Shown one piece after another: positions 25,648 to 34,088 of a stretch of 64,000 nucleotides of DNA. Source of the stretch: an uncultured Isosphaeraceae bacterium (GTDB taxonomy: Bacteria > Planctomycetota > Planctomycetia > Isosphaerales > Isosphaeraceae); contig CAMFLR010000019.1 of assembly GCA_945957605.1 (NCBI GenBank), forward strand, positions 96,971 to 160,970, read 5' to 3'. A model generated the notes under the pieces. That model searched no databases. It was not told the origin of the DNA and saw nothing but the letters and a program-made list of their open reading frames with translations. A program made the position numbers and the translations under genes. Positions within the stretch are counted from its first letter, which is position 1. Each line of letters opens with the position of its first letter.

Positions 25648-25708
25648 TCCGCCGTTCGCGCGGATCACTCTCGGCTCGATCCATCAACAATTCCTCGCGA
25701 GATAACCA

Positions 25709-26788
25709 ATGCCTGTTCCGTACGGGATGCTTTCGACGCTGGATACGCTGGCGTCGAATTTTCAGACAATCGCCCAGATCGGCGAGGATCGAGCTTACGA
25801 GTCGATCCGCTTGACCCTGGACGCTCACAACCGATTGGTCGACGAAATGCTGGGCGACTTCGTTCAGCCCACGACCGACCGCCTTCGTCGCTTCGGCACG
25901 GCTGCCGCAATGACGATGGAGAAGCTCTCCGAGCACGGCGTGCCGTCGCCGCAGAAGATCTTGCCCGGCGTGAACGTCGGCTTCCCTCTCGACAATTACG
26001 GGGCCGCACTGAGCTGGACCCGTGATTACTTCGAGGAAGCGACCGGAGATGAGATCGCGGGCCAGATCGTGGCGCTGATGGACGCGGACGCTCGCAACTT
26101 GATGTATCTCATCAAGAACGCGATCTTCTCGCCCACGAACTACAGCTTCGACGACTATCTCGTCGATCACCTGAGCCAGATTCAGTTGCCGATTCTCGCG
26201 CTGCTGAATGCGGACGGGAAGGGGATTCCCGCCGGCCCGAACGGCGAAACGTTCGACGGCACGAGCCACACGCATTACCTCGGTTACGCGTCTGGCGCCG
26301 TGGCCGATTCGGACGTTCAAGCTGTGCTGGAAACGGTGCTCGAGCACTTCGCAGCGGGCGAAGGCCGAATCTTCATCAACCGCTCGCAGGAAGCGTTCAT
26401 CCGCGGTTTGACGCCCAACTTCGTGCCGTATCTCCAGTCTGGTGTGGTGGCGGAGAACTCCCTCCGCTACTCGATCGCGAAGACGCTCGACACGCTCCGG
26501 CTGTACAACCGGGCGATCGGGACTTACCGCGGTGCCGAGGTCTGGATCAAGCCTTGGATGCCGGCGAACTACATCTTCGCATGGCTCAAAGGCGCTCCCG
26601 CTCCGCTCGTGTTCCGTAGCAAGCGGGCCGGCTCCGGCGAGCTGCGCCTCGTCGCCGAAGACGAGAGCTACCCGATGCGGGCGAAGATGTACCGCCGGCA
26701 GTGCGGCATCGGCGTTTGGACGCGCAACAACGGCGCTGTGCTTTACACCGGCGGCACCTCCTACACGGCTCCGACGCTCACGAACTAA
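25709..26788 (+). CDS. Major capsid protein
   Basis: This 359-residue protein stands in the conserved portal-scaffold-decoration-capsid order. The sequence has a helical N-terminus, a long middle with FPLDNYGAALSWTRDYFEEA, and a C-terminal SYPMRAKMYRRQCGIGV segment, typical of HK97-fold capsid proteins that lack a protease-processed delta domain. No head protease gene is seen nearby, in keeping with a separate scaffold. Confidence 0.85.
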   Translation: MPVPYGMLSTLDTLASNFQTIAQIGEDRAYESIRLTLDAHNRLVDEMLGDFVQPTTDRLRRFGTAAAMTMEKLSEHGVPSPQKILPGVNVGFPLDNYGAALSWTRDYFEEATGDEIAGQIVALMDADARNLMYLIKNAIFSPTNYSFDDYLVDHLSQIQLPILALLNADGKGIPAGPNGETFDGTSHTHYLGYASGAVADSDVQAVLETVLEHFAAGEGRIFINRSQEAFIRGLTPNFVPYLQSGVVAENSLRYSIAKTLDTLRLYNRAIGTYRGAEVWIKPWMPANYIFAWLKGAPAPLVFRSKRAGSGELRLVAEDESYPMRAKMYRRQCGIGVWTRNNGAVLYTGGTSYTAPTLTN

Positions 26789-26872
26789 CGCGATCGAGCT
26801 GCCGAAATCCCGTAGGCCGCTCGCTAGCCGGGCGGCTTGATTCCCAATCTCGCGACCCTCGAAAGGCAAGCA

Positions 26873-27091
26873 ATGGACGACTCGACGCGGATCGATCAGA
26901 CAGTTCCTGGCGGATGGTATTTCGTGAACGGCCGCTATGTGAATTCCGAAGGAGAACCTCTCGATCCGCCCGCCGACACGCCGGTTGCTCCGGTCGATCC
27001 GCCGGCAAACCCTCCACCGGCGAATCCTCCGCCGACGAACCCCAAGCCGGCTGCTGCCACGATCAAGCAGAGCCCGGCCCCGACGAGCTAA
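26873..27091 (+). CDS. Small proline-rich protein
   Basis: This 72-residue protein reads GGWYFVNGRYVNSEGEPLD and then a Pro/Asn/Ala repeat (PPANPPPANPPPTNP). GAAAGG precedes the chosen ATG. It sits between the capsid and connector genes, where many siphoviruses carry a small variable protein. The function is unknown. Confidence 0.6.
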   Translation: MDDSTRIDQTVPGGWYFVNGRYVNSEGEPLDPPADTPVAPVDPPANPPPANPPPTNPKPAAATIKQSPAPTS

Positions 27092-27124
27092 CGCCAAAGT
27101 TCAATCGCTGGACCCGACACCACA

Positions 27125-27586
27125 ATGCTCATCACGAAGGCCGGTCTCGATTCAATCCTGATCGCTCGCGTCGGCACGATCATGGGCGTGGTGTCGTTCA
27201 GCGTTGCGACTGATGGGTCGAATCCGAATACGGTCGAATCGATTCGGACTGCGCTGGCCGCACTCGGTATTCCCACTGCGAGCTTGACGGCGGTTACCGA
27301 TGCCGACCTCGCCCAGGTCGCGGCAGCCAGCGTTCCCCAGCTCATTGACGTGTCAGAGTGGGCATTGCGCACGGCGTGTCTCGATGCTTTGACCGACGTC
27401 GACACGCAAGTCGATCGAGACACCGAGAAGCTGAGCCAACTCGCAGACCGCTGGCAACGCAAAATCGATGCGTTGTATGCCCAACTTACAAAGAGCTACG
27501 GCTTCGGCGCGGCTACGCTCAGTAGCGGGACGATCGACCTCGGCTTCGCTGCAACTGACTGCGACACGTGGGGAGGCTTCGACTGA
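27125..27586 (+). CDS. Head-tail connector (adaptor) protein, by position
   Basis: This 153-residue helical protein lies directly after the capsid region. The first part (residues 1-75) is alanine-rich. Helices around residues 90-130 (LTDVDTQVDRDTEKLSQLAD) match the general pattern of gp6/gp15-like adaptor proteins. It overlaps the next gene by one base. The call is mainly positional. Confidence 0.55.
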   Translation: MLITKAGLDSILIARVGTIMGVVSFSVATDGSNPNTVESIRTALAALGIPTASLTAVTDADLAQVAAASVPQLIDVSEWALRTACLDALTDVDTQVDRDTEKLSQLADRWQRKIDALYAQLTKSYGFGAATLSSGTIDLGFAATDCDTWGGFD

Positions 27587-27930
27587 TGCCTCGCCCGATC
27601 AGCGCGAAGATGTTTCTCGACACGATCAGCATCTTGCCCCGCGGCTACACATTCGACGACGTCGGCGGCGCGGTTCCGCTTGAAGGCGCGGGCGTTCAGA
27701 TGCCGGCTAATGTCCAGAGCGCAGGCATGGACAAGGCGATGTTGATGCCGACCGACGACGCGAACAACGTCCAGGGCCAGAGCTTTTACGACGTGACGAC
27801 ACAGACTGATCCGGATGTGCTGCCGGAACAGTCGATTCTGTGGAACGGGCTCATCCTGATCGTGCAGGACGCGGCGTCGCGCGTTTTCCGTCGTCGGCTG
27901 TTCAGAACACGCTGCGTTGTGAGGCAGTGA
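27586..27930 (+). CDS. Head closure / stopper protein, by position
   Basis: This 114-residue beta-rich protein (FLDTISILPRGYTFDDVGG; ILWNGLILIVQDAASRVF) starts within the previous stop (TGATG). Size, beta content and order after the adaptor fit an SPP1 gp16-like stopper. No motif proves it. Confidence 0.55.
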   Translation: MPRPISAKMFLDTISILPRGYTFDDVGGAVPLEGAGVQMPANVQSAGMDKAMLMPTDDANNVQGQSFYDVTTQTDPDVLPEQSILWNGLILIVQDAASRVFRRRLFRTRCVVRQ

Positions 27931-27957
27931 CCTCACTCAATCTTTCAAGAGGGGTTC

Positions 27958-28305
27958 ATGTCGACACTTTCAACTCCGAATGTCGTCAGCTACTGCAACG
28001 CGCGTCTACGTCCGCTGGCGACTCAGTTCGTGCAAATGATTCGCACGATTGATCAAGTGCTCACCGAAGTCGGCCCAAACGCCCAGGCGATCAGTGCGGC
28101 GCTTGCCGTCGATCCCACGGCGGCGATCGAAGACGGTTCGCCGGCCGACGGCCGCTCGCCTGTCACCTGTGGCGACATGATTGCCGTCATCCGCGCCGCC
28201 CAGGTGATTCAAAACTATTACACGTCCGACGTCGACCCAGCGACCGGACAGCACACGGGCATCACCTCCGAACAGCAGATGGCCAAGGTCGCCGTTATCG
28301 GTTGA
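27958..28305 (+). CDS. Structural-module protein of unknown role
   Basis: This 115-residue helical protein contains YCNARLRPLATQFVQMIR and GDMIAVIRAAQVIQNYYT. AAGAGGGG precedes its ATG. It lies between the head-closure gene and the beta-helix protein, so it is probably a virion component. No family is recognised. Confidence 0.6.
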   Translation: MSTLSTPNVVSYCNARLRPLATQFVQMIRTIDQVLTEVGPNAQAISAALAVDPTAAIEDGSPADGRSPVTCGDMIAVIRAAQVIQNYYTSDVDPATGQHTGITSEQQMAKVAVIG

Positions 28306-28332
28306 TTCCTTCGCGACTAACGAGGCGGCAAC

Positions 28333-29766
28333 GTGGCAATTCCGGCAACGATGGTCTGGGAAGTTCGCAAGACCACCGGTAGCGACTCGAACGGCGGTGG
28401 ATTTGTTGCTGGCGGTGCGGGCACGGATTACAGCCAGCAGGCGTCCCCGCAGTACGCGCTAACAGGGCTTACGACGTCAGGCGCGAGTGCCACGATTGCG
28501 AGTGCATCCGCCAGTACGGACATGGTCGATAACACGATCCAGATCACCGGCGGAACGAACTTCACCGCCGGAATCTACCGGATCGTCTCCGTGGTCGCTG
28601 GCACGAGTATCACGGTCGATCGCACTTGCACAACTGGCTCGGGCTCGGCTGGAACCGGCAACGTCGGCGGCGCGCTGAAGACGATCGATAAGCTGTCCGG
28701 GAACTGGGTCGGGAGCAACTCCGCTTACGTCAAAGCCGAGGCCACGTACACGACTGCGGCAACCGTCCTGCATTCTCCAGGCAACGTGACGCCTGCGACA
28801 ACGGTTCCGTACACAAGGCTGATCGGGTACACGAGCACCCGCGGCGACGGCGGCCAGGCTACGATCCAATGCACAACGGGGTCTGTGACCCTTCTAAGCA
28901 CAAATTCTGATGGGTTCTCAATTGAGAATCTCATCCTCGATTGTAACAGCCAGTCGTCGACCACTGGGTTCAACAACAACGGATCGCACTACTCGCGGGT
29001 CCTGAACTGCGTCGTCAAGAATTTCACGGTCAACGGCATCAATTGCGGCAACGGCTCGACGCTGATCATCAACTGCGAGGTCACGGGCGGAGTCACCGGC
29101 GCAACGGCCGGCATCAACATTGGCAGCGCGTCAGCCGCCATCTGCGGCAATAACATTCATGACAATGCATGCTCCGGAGTGAACAGTGCCGCCAACGGTA
29201 CCTTCGTCGTGAGCAATCTCATCACGAATAACTCCGGGACGACCAGTGACGGCGTGATTGTTAGCGGACTGAACCCCGTGATCATGGATAACACGATCTA
29301 CAAATCGGGTCGTCACGGCATCAACAATAACTCAACCTTTAATATCGCTCCGCTTATGTGGGGTAACGTCCTCTCGGAAAACGGCGGGTATGGCATCAAG
29401 GGCGGCAGCGCGGCAGGAATACCGGCGCAGGCGTCGCTAGACGGGAACGCCTACTACAGCAACGCCAGCGGCACGCGCAACAACATGGACGACACGTCCA
29501 CAAACGCGATCAACGGCGTCGCGCCCTATACGAACTCTCGTGACGTCATTCTCACGGCTGACCCGTTCGTGGCCAAGGCCAGCAACAACTACGCGCTAAA
29601 CACCACCGCCGGCGGCGGGGCCGCGTGCCGTGCGGCTGGCATGCCCAGATCGTGGCCAAACTCGTCGATTTCCTCTTATGTCGACATGGGCGCCGCGCAA
29701 CACCAGGACGCCGGCGGCAGTAGCTCGTCGCCTAACGTCGGAATTCGATCGGGAGGTCGGTTGTAA
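28333..29766 (+). CDS. Right-handed beta-helix virion protein (tail spike or fibre)
   Basis: This 477-residue protein uses a GTG start. Residues about 180-370 contain repeating short strands with Asn/Gly turns (FSIENLILDCNSQ, VKNFTVNGINCGNG, IMDNTIYKSGRHGINNNS), the pattern of parallel beta-helix (pectate-lyase-like) proteins. Such phage proteins often bind or degrade surface polysaccharide. The position, before the tail terminator, is unusual for a tail spike; it could also be a head fibre. Its stop overlaps the next start. Confidence 0.75.
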   Translation: MAIPATMVWEVRKTTGSDSNGGGFVAGGAGTDYSQQASPQYALTGLTTSGASATIASASASTDMVDNTIQITGGTNFTAGIYRIVSVVAGTSITVDRTCTTGSGSAGTGNVGGALKTIDKLSGNWVGSNSAYVKAEATYTTAATVLHSPGNVTPATTVPYTRLIGYTSTRGDGGQATIQCTTGSVTLLSTNSDGFSIENLILDCNSQSSTTGFNNNGSHYSRVLNCVVKNFTVNGINCGNGSTLIINCEVTGGVTGATAGINIGSASAAICGNNIHDNACSGVNSAANGTFVVSNLITNNSGTTSDGVIVSGLNPVIMDNTIYKSGRHGINNNSTFNIAPLMWGNVLSENGGYGIKGGSAAGIPAQASLDGNAYYSNASGTRNNMDDTSTNAINGVAPYTNSRDVILTADPFVAKASNNYALNTTAGGGAACRAAGMPRSWPNSSISSYVDMGAAQHQDAGGSSSSPNVGIRSGGRL

Positions 29767-31412
29767 TGGCGAACACGGGATTCAAGGGCGTTGACGTTCG
29801 CCAGACTGGCGCCGAACTCGTATTTCGTGCCTTCCTGCAGAACTCGTCGGGGGCATTGCTTGGCACAGGCACCACGACGCTTTCCTTACTGGAGGTCCAA
29901 TCAGACGGCTCCGTGAAGTCCTACGACTTCAACGACAACACGTTTAAGACGACCGCTTTGACCACGCCAACGCTCGCGCTGACGCACCGGCCATCGAACA
30001 ACGCTGGCACGACAACTGGCGTCTGGACGGCCGCACTCGCAACGCTGACCGGATTCACCGTAGGGGCTGTTTATCTCGCGCTCGTGAACAACTCGGGCGC
30101 GTCGCCAACCGATCAGTGCCGCGAGTTTCAGTACGGCTCGGTCGAGGGCGATTTGCTCGTCACCGCTGGATCGACGGGGCAGGCATACGTCCAGGCTGAC
30201 GCGATCAAAGTCAACGGCACAACGCAGACGGCTCGCGACCTCGGCGCTTCGGTCCTACTCTCGCCCGGCACTGGCACGGGGCAGATCAATCTCTACAGCG
30301 GCAACGTCGGCGTCGACTGGTCGCACGTTACGAACGCTAACGCGACGGTCAATCTTTCGGGCACGACGGTCAGTACGATCACGACTGCTCCTGACTCCGC
30401 AGGCGTCGGCACGCTCCTCACGAGATTCACCGCCGCGCGCGCTGGCTACATGGACAACCTCAACGCCGGTGGAGTGCTCGCGAGTCACGCTGATATCGCC
30501 GCGTTGAACCAGTCCGCCAGCAAGCATCTGTTGCTCGTCACTGTCGGACAATACGAGCCGGGCGAGACGTACACGATCGAAATGCGAACGTTCTCCGCTG
30601 CTGACGGCTCTGCTGTGAATGCCGACACCACGCCGACGCTCACGGCCACAGGGCAGGTTACAGGCTCGCTCGCAGCGAATCTCTCCACCGCAACAAACCC
30701 AGCCACCGGCGTCTACCGATGGACCTACACGCCTGGCTCATCGCCGACACTCGAGCAGATCCGCTTCGATGGTTCGGCAACCATTTCAAGCAGCGCGTTC
30801 ACGCTATCCTGCTATTCGCAGACCGTCGACATGCCGACTGCGGTTATCACCGCAACCGACATCGCGCACCTGACAGCGATCTACAACAAGTTGCCGACGA
30901 ACAACATCGCCGACGAGACGCTCGTGCTCGCCGCGATCGGCACGCCGATGCAGGCCGGGACGGTAACGCTTGCGGCGTCCCAAAACTTCAACAACACGGG
31001 CCAGACGACGAAGCAGGCCGCCACGCTCTCTGCCACAGACTTCAGCGGCGTAATCACAGCCAACGCAACTCAGTGGGGCGGCGTCGGAGTGGGTGGAATG
31101 CCACTGGCCGCGAGCGCGTACACGGCGCCACCCTCAGTCGTCGCGATCCGCCAGGAAATCGACGCGAACTCAACGCAGCTCGCGGCGATCGATGCGGTGC
31201 TGGCCTCTGGCGTTTCCCTAAATCTCGCACAGGTAATACCAGCGTCAAACACAACTCAAACGCTTGGTGACGCGCTGAACGCGGCTCGAGCCCAGGGCTT
31301 CGGCAAGTGGGTGCTTTCTGGCACATCGTTGACCCTCTACGCGGGCGACGGGACGACAGTCGTGCGGACGTTCACGCTAGACAGCGCGACCGCTCCAACG
31401 TCGAGGACGTAA
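29766..31412 (+). CDS. Fibre-like structural protein
   Basis: This 548-residue protein is Thr/Ala/Ser-rich and beta-rich throughout. It ends in a segment found at the C-terminus of many phage fibre-type proteins (LSGTSLTLYAGDGTTVVRTF then TLDSATAP). GGGAGG precedes the ATG, which overlaps the stop of the beta-helix gene, so the two are coupled and may assemble together. No enzymatic motif is visible. Confidence 0.65.
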   Translation: MANTGFKGVDVRQTGAELVFRAFLQNSSGALLGTGTTTLSLLEVQSDGSVKSYDFNDNTFKTTALTTPTLALTHRPSNNAGTTTGVWTAALATLTGFTVGAVYLALVNNSGASPTDQCREFQYGSVEGDLLVTAGSTGQAYVQADAIKVNGTTQTARDLGASVLLSPGTGTGQINLYSGNVGVDWSHVTNANATVNLSGTTVSTITTAPDSAGVGTLLTRFTAARAGYMDNLNAGGVLASHADIAALNQSASKHLLLVTVGQYEPGETYTIEMRTFSAADGSAVNADTTPTLTATGQVTGSLAANLSTATNPATGVYRWTYTPGSSPTLEQIRFDGSATISSSAFTLSCYSQTVDMPTAVITATDIAHLTAIYNKLPTNNIADETLVLAAIGTPMQAGTVTLAASQNFNNTGQTTKQAATLSATDFSGVITANATQWGGVGVGGMPLAASAYTAPPSVVAIRQEIDANSTQLAAIDAVLASGVSLNLAQVIPASNTTQTLGDALNAARAQGFGKWVLSGTSLTLYAGDGTTVVRTFTLDSATAPTSRT

Positions 31413-31415
31413 GCC

Positions 31416-31946
31416 ATGATGACCCTTGTCACTCAAGGGCTTGGGTCAGCTTTTCTTGTGACCCAGGGACTGGGCTCTGGCGGCTCGGCGCCAGATCTGG
31501 CGGCCGATTTCTGGGAAGCGCTAGTCGCCTATCTCAAGACTGAGTGGGGCGACACGTTTACAGGTGGCATCTCCCTCGGAATGGGTGAGCCTGGGGCAGG
31601 ATATCCTTCTTGCCGACTCTACCAGACCTCAGGAACGTCGAAACGCACTTCGGGCAAGCCATACATTGAGGTGCTCGACCTGCAAATCACGCTATTCGCA
31701 GCAAGTAATGCGGCACTGGGGATAAAGGGCGGCGAGCAGGTAAAAGCGATCGCCGACGCCATGAAAGACGATCTCGACGCCGAGGAATTTACCCTGACCT
31801 TTCAGGCCGGCTACCTCTCAGGCTTCTGGCGGACGGGGCCCGGCATTTTGCGATCCTTCGAGCAAGCGAAATCGCAACGGGGAAACGTGCTCGTCTATCA
31901 GCGCACGCTACCCTGCAGAGCGACGATCAGCCGGACGCGCCGATGA
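31416..31946 (+). CDS. Tail terminator / completion protein, by position
   Basis: This 176-residue protein begins with a duplicated LVTQGLG (residues 4-10 and 15-21). A part like other tail terminators follows (FWEALVAYLKTEWG; SCRLYQTSGTSKRT; VLDLQITLFAAS). It overlaps the HK97 gp10-like gene by 4 bases and precedes the tail tube. It should cap the tail tube at the head end. Confidence 0.6.
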   Translation: MMTLVTQGLGSAFLVTQGLGSGGSAPDLAADFWEALVAYLKTEWGDTFTGGISLGMGEPGAGYPSCRLYQTSGTSKRTSGKPYIEVLDLQITLFAASNAALGIKGGEQVKAIADAMKDDLDAEEFTLTFQAGYLSGFWRTGPGILRSFEQAKSQRGNVLVYQRTLPCRATISRTRR

Positions 31947-32290
31947 AAACGAACTGGAAGGGCGACGCAATAACCGCTCGGCTCAAGAAGGAACTGGCCG
32001 ACAAGCTGCAACCGACGCTCCAGATCGCTCTCGAGCGCATCCACGGCTACATCGGAACGCAAGGCCCTCCGCGTTCTGCTCCCGGCGCTCCGCCGCACAT
32101 GGACAGCCAGCAGCTCTACGACAGCTTCGCAATTGAGGTCGACGCCTCCGGCCTCAAAGCACGGCTCGGCTCATTCGTGCCATGGTCGGTCTACCTCGAA
32201 GAAGGTACGCCCGAAATGGAAGCACGTCCGTTCTTTTTGATGAGCATCGTCCAGACCACTAACGACATGGCGAGGGAGTTGGGCAAATGA
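31943..32290 (+). CDS. HK97 gp10-like minor tail / head-tail joining protein
   Basis: This 115-residue protein carries the family hallmark YLEEGTPEMEARPFF near the C-terminus (about residues 84-98). The N-terminal half is helical (LKKELADKLQPTLQIALERI). It overlaps genes on both sides by 4 bases. Confidence 0.8.
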   Translation: MKTNWKGDAITARLKKELADKLQPTLQIALERIHGYIGTQGPPRSAPGAPPHMDSQQLYDSFAIEVDASGLKARLGSFVPWSVYLEEGTPEMEARPFFLMSIVQTTNDMARELGK

Positions 32291-32790
32291 ACATCGTCGG
32301 GAACATCAACCTCTCGATCGGCATCGACGAGACGCTGTCGTTTGATGGCCAAAATGCCGCACCGCATCTTGGACTCAACCCCACCCAGGCCTTTGCCAAC
32401 GGTACCGCAGCAAATCAGTGCGACTTGAAATGGTCGCACACGTCGACGCTCGCGGCGGGTAGCAACGACACTTACACACTCTCGGCTCTTACTGATGGGC
32501 TCGGGCGCTCGGTCGCTTTCGCCCGAGTGAGAGCAATCTTGATCGTTCCGCAGTCCACCGTGGACGGTGACGACCTGGCTGTTGGTGGTGCGGCAACTCA
32601 CGAGTGGTTAGCGATCACCGGCAGCGCGGGCCAGACCTACCTCGTGAAGTCGAAAGGATTCGACCTCAAGGTCGCCATGAACACGACCGGGTTCCCGGTA
32701 ACCGCGAGCACGTCGGATCAGCTCAAGATCCACAACAGCGGCGCGAACCCGATCACCTACACGATCACGCTTGTCGGCGCGTCCGTCTAA
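32287..32790 (+). CDS. Structural protein of the tail module, unknown
   Basis: This 167-residue beta-rich protein reads INLSIGIDETLSFDG, then WSHTSTLAAGSNDTYTLSAL and IHNSGANPITYTITLVGASV at the end. It lies directly before the tail-tube gene. It may be a second tail or decoration protein. No family is recognised. Confidence 0.6.
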   Translation: MNIVGNINLSIGIDETLSFDGQNAAPHLGLNPTQAFANGTAANQCDLKWSHTSTLAAGSNDTYTLSALTDGLGRSVAFARVRAILIVPQSTVDGDDLAVGGAATHEWLAITGSAGQTYLVKSKGFDLKVAMNTTGFPVTASTSDQLKIHNSGANPITYTITLVGASV

Positions 32791-32879
32791 CGCAGGCATT
32801 CGCTTGATAACTCGGCTTCCCATTAACCCGTCTCGCCCGCGAGCGGCGATCGCTCCTCGCCATAAATTCGGAGTCTACC

Positions 32880-33302
32880 ATGGCAAATTCTACGTTTCAC
32901 AGCGGACAGCACGGCAAGATGAAGGCGGTTTCGCAGAACGGTACGCCGATCTCGCCTGCCGCCGATCTGCCCACGTCAAAGTGGGGCATGACGATCAAGG
33001 GCAACAACAAGGATGTTTCGAACTCGCGCGATGGCAGAAAGCGGGTTCCAGGACTGCAGGACGCGGAGCTTACCTTCGAGCTTCCCTACGACTCGGCAAA
33101 CGACCCGACCCTAGTGGCGAACGGCGGTCTTACCGATCGAAGCGTGATCGTCTTCAACGGCTATATCGACGACACGCATTTCTATGCGGGTACGTTCATC
33201 GTTGACGAAATCGGTCCAGGCTCCGAGATCGAAGGCGAGGTCAACTTTACCGTGAAGGCCTCGATGGAGTCCGGCACGATCACCTACCCGGTGTATCCGT
33301 AA
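32880..33302 (+). CDS. Major tail (tube) protein
   Basis: This 140-residue protein has the beta-sandwich pattern of tail tube proteins: WGMTIKGNNKDVSNSRDGRK, then LTFELPYDSANDP and EIEGEVNFTVKASMESG. It stands immediately before the frameshifted chaperone and tape measure, the usual place. It should polymerise into the tail tube. Confidence 0.82.
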   Translation: MANSTFHSGQHGKMKAVSQNGTPISPAADLPTSKWGMTIKGNNKDVSNSRDGRKRVPGLQDAELTFELPYDSANDPTLVANGGLTDRSVIVFNGYIDDTHFYAGTFIVDEIGPGSEIEGEVNFTVKASMESGTITYPVYP

Positions 33303-33354
33303 ACGCGTGGCAGCGTAACGCATTCCATTCTTTCCGCTCATGGAGTTCAGCCTC

Positions 33355-33900
33355 ATGCCTCTCGTTGACGTCACTGCCGCGCCGCGTTTGCTGACCATCG
33401 CAGGCAAGACATACACCGTCGGCCCGCTGTCGCTCTACAACATGGGCATGCTTCAGCGGTTCATCGACGACAACTGCAAGAGCCCACTCCGCCTGGCCCA
33501 GGAAGAGTGCGAAGAACTTGGCGTGCCAGCGAACGAGCGAGAGGAATGGCTCGCCGAACCTCGACGAAAATCCCGCGGCTGGAAGTCGCCCAAGATCGGG
33601 ATCGACTCAGGCTGGCCAATGCTTCTACTCGGCTCGCTCGAGGGTCAAATCTTCTTTCTCTATGTCGCGCTCTCCGCGCATGAACCCGGCTTCACGATGG
33701 ACCAGGCGGAAGAGGTCTGCAAGGCGATCGACCAGCGCGAATTGAACCGAATCTTCAACGTCGCGATGGATCTTCGCGAGGAGGACGAAAGCGAGGAGGG
33801 CTCCGACCCAAAAGGGCCATCCCTGGCGACGTCTATGCCGACGTCTGCCACAACCTCTTCGAATGTCACGGAATCCTCCCTGACGCCCTCGCAAGACTGA
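33355..33900 (+). CDS. Tail assembly chaperone, short form (gpG-like)
   Basis: This 181-residue protein begins MPLVDVTAAPRLLTIAGKTY. The start at 33355 has GGAG 9 bases upstream; the ATG at 33340 has no ribosome-binding site. The fold is helical and acidic at the end (AMDLREEDESEEG). It should keep the tape measure protein soluble during tail assembly. A slippery heptamer at 33807 lets some ribosomes continue in the -1 frame. Confidence 0.82.
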   Translation: MPLVDVTAAPRLLTIAGKTYTVGPLSLYNMGMLQRFIDDNCKSPLRLAQEECEELGVPANEREEWLAEPRRKSRGWKSPKIGIDSGWPMLLLGSLEGQIFFLYVALSAHEPGFTMDQAEEVCKAIDQRELNRIFNVAMDLREEDESEEGSDPKGPSLATSMPTSATTSSNVTESSLTPSQD

Positions 33901-34088
33901 CGCCGCGGCAAATTCGGTCGATCGGGAAGAGCGAGAAGAAGGCCTTCCGCGGCACAAACGAGGCCATCCGCGATTACGAAGCCCGCAAGAATCAGGCGGG
34001 TTTGTCGTCTGCGACCAAAGCTCTGACCGACGCAATACGCGAACTCGACGAAGCGAAACGCCAGCGAGGCCAGACGACGGATGCTTAA
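33355..34088 (+). CDS. Tail assembly chaperone, -1 frameshift long form (gpGT-like)
   Basis: Ribosomes slipping -1 at 33807-33813 read on to the stop at 34086-34088. They add about 91 residues: GDVYADVCHNLFECHGILPD, then ALARLTPRQIRSIG, and an acidic/basic helical tail. The extension has no stop codon, keeps the codon bias of real genes, and ends 8 bases inside the tape-measure start. This matches lambda G/GT in arrangement. The extension is not listed by a simple ATG-to-stop reading because it has no start of its own. Confidence 0.85.
33807..33813 (+). promoter_or_regulatory. Slippery heptamer C CCA AAA for -1 frameshifting
   Basis: The sequence is X XXY YYZ in the correct zero frame: CCA and AAA in frame re-pair as CCC and AAA in the -1 frame. 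It lies about 90 bases before the zero-frame stop. The next bases, GGG, are GC-rich. This is the standard signal type for siphovirus tail chaperones. Confidence 0.85.

Noticed and set aside
25508..27097. Minus-strand open frame of 529 residues across the capsid genes
   Set aside because: The composition is Arg/Val/Glu shadow coding of the decoration and capsid genes; the plus-strand genes are clear.
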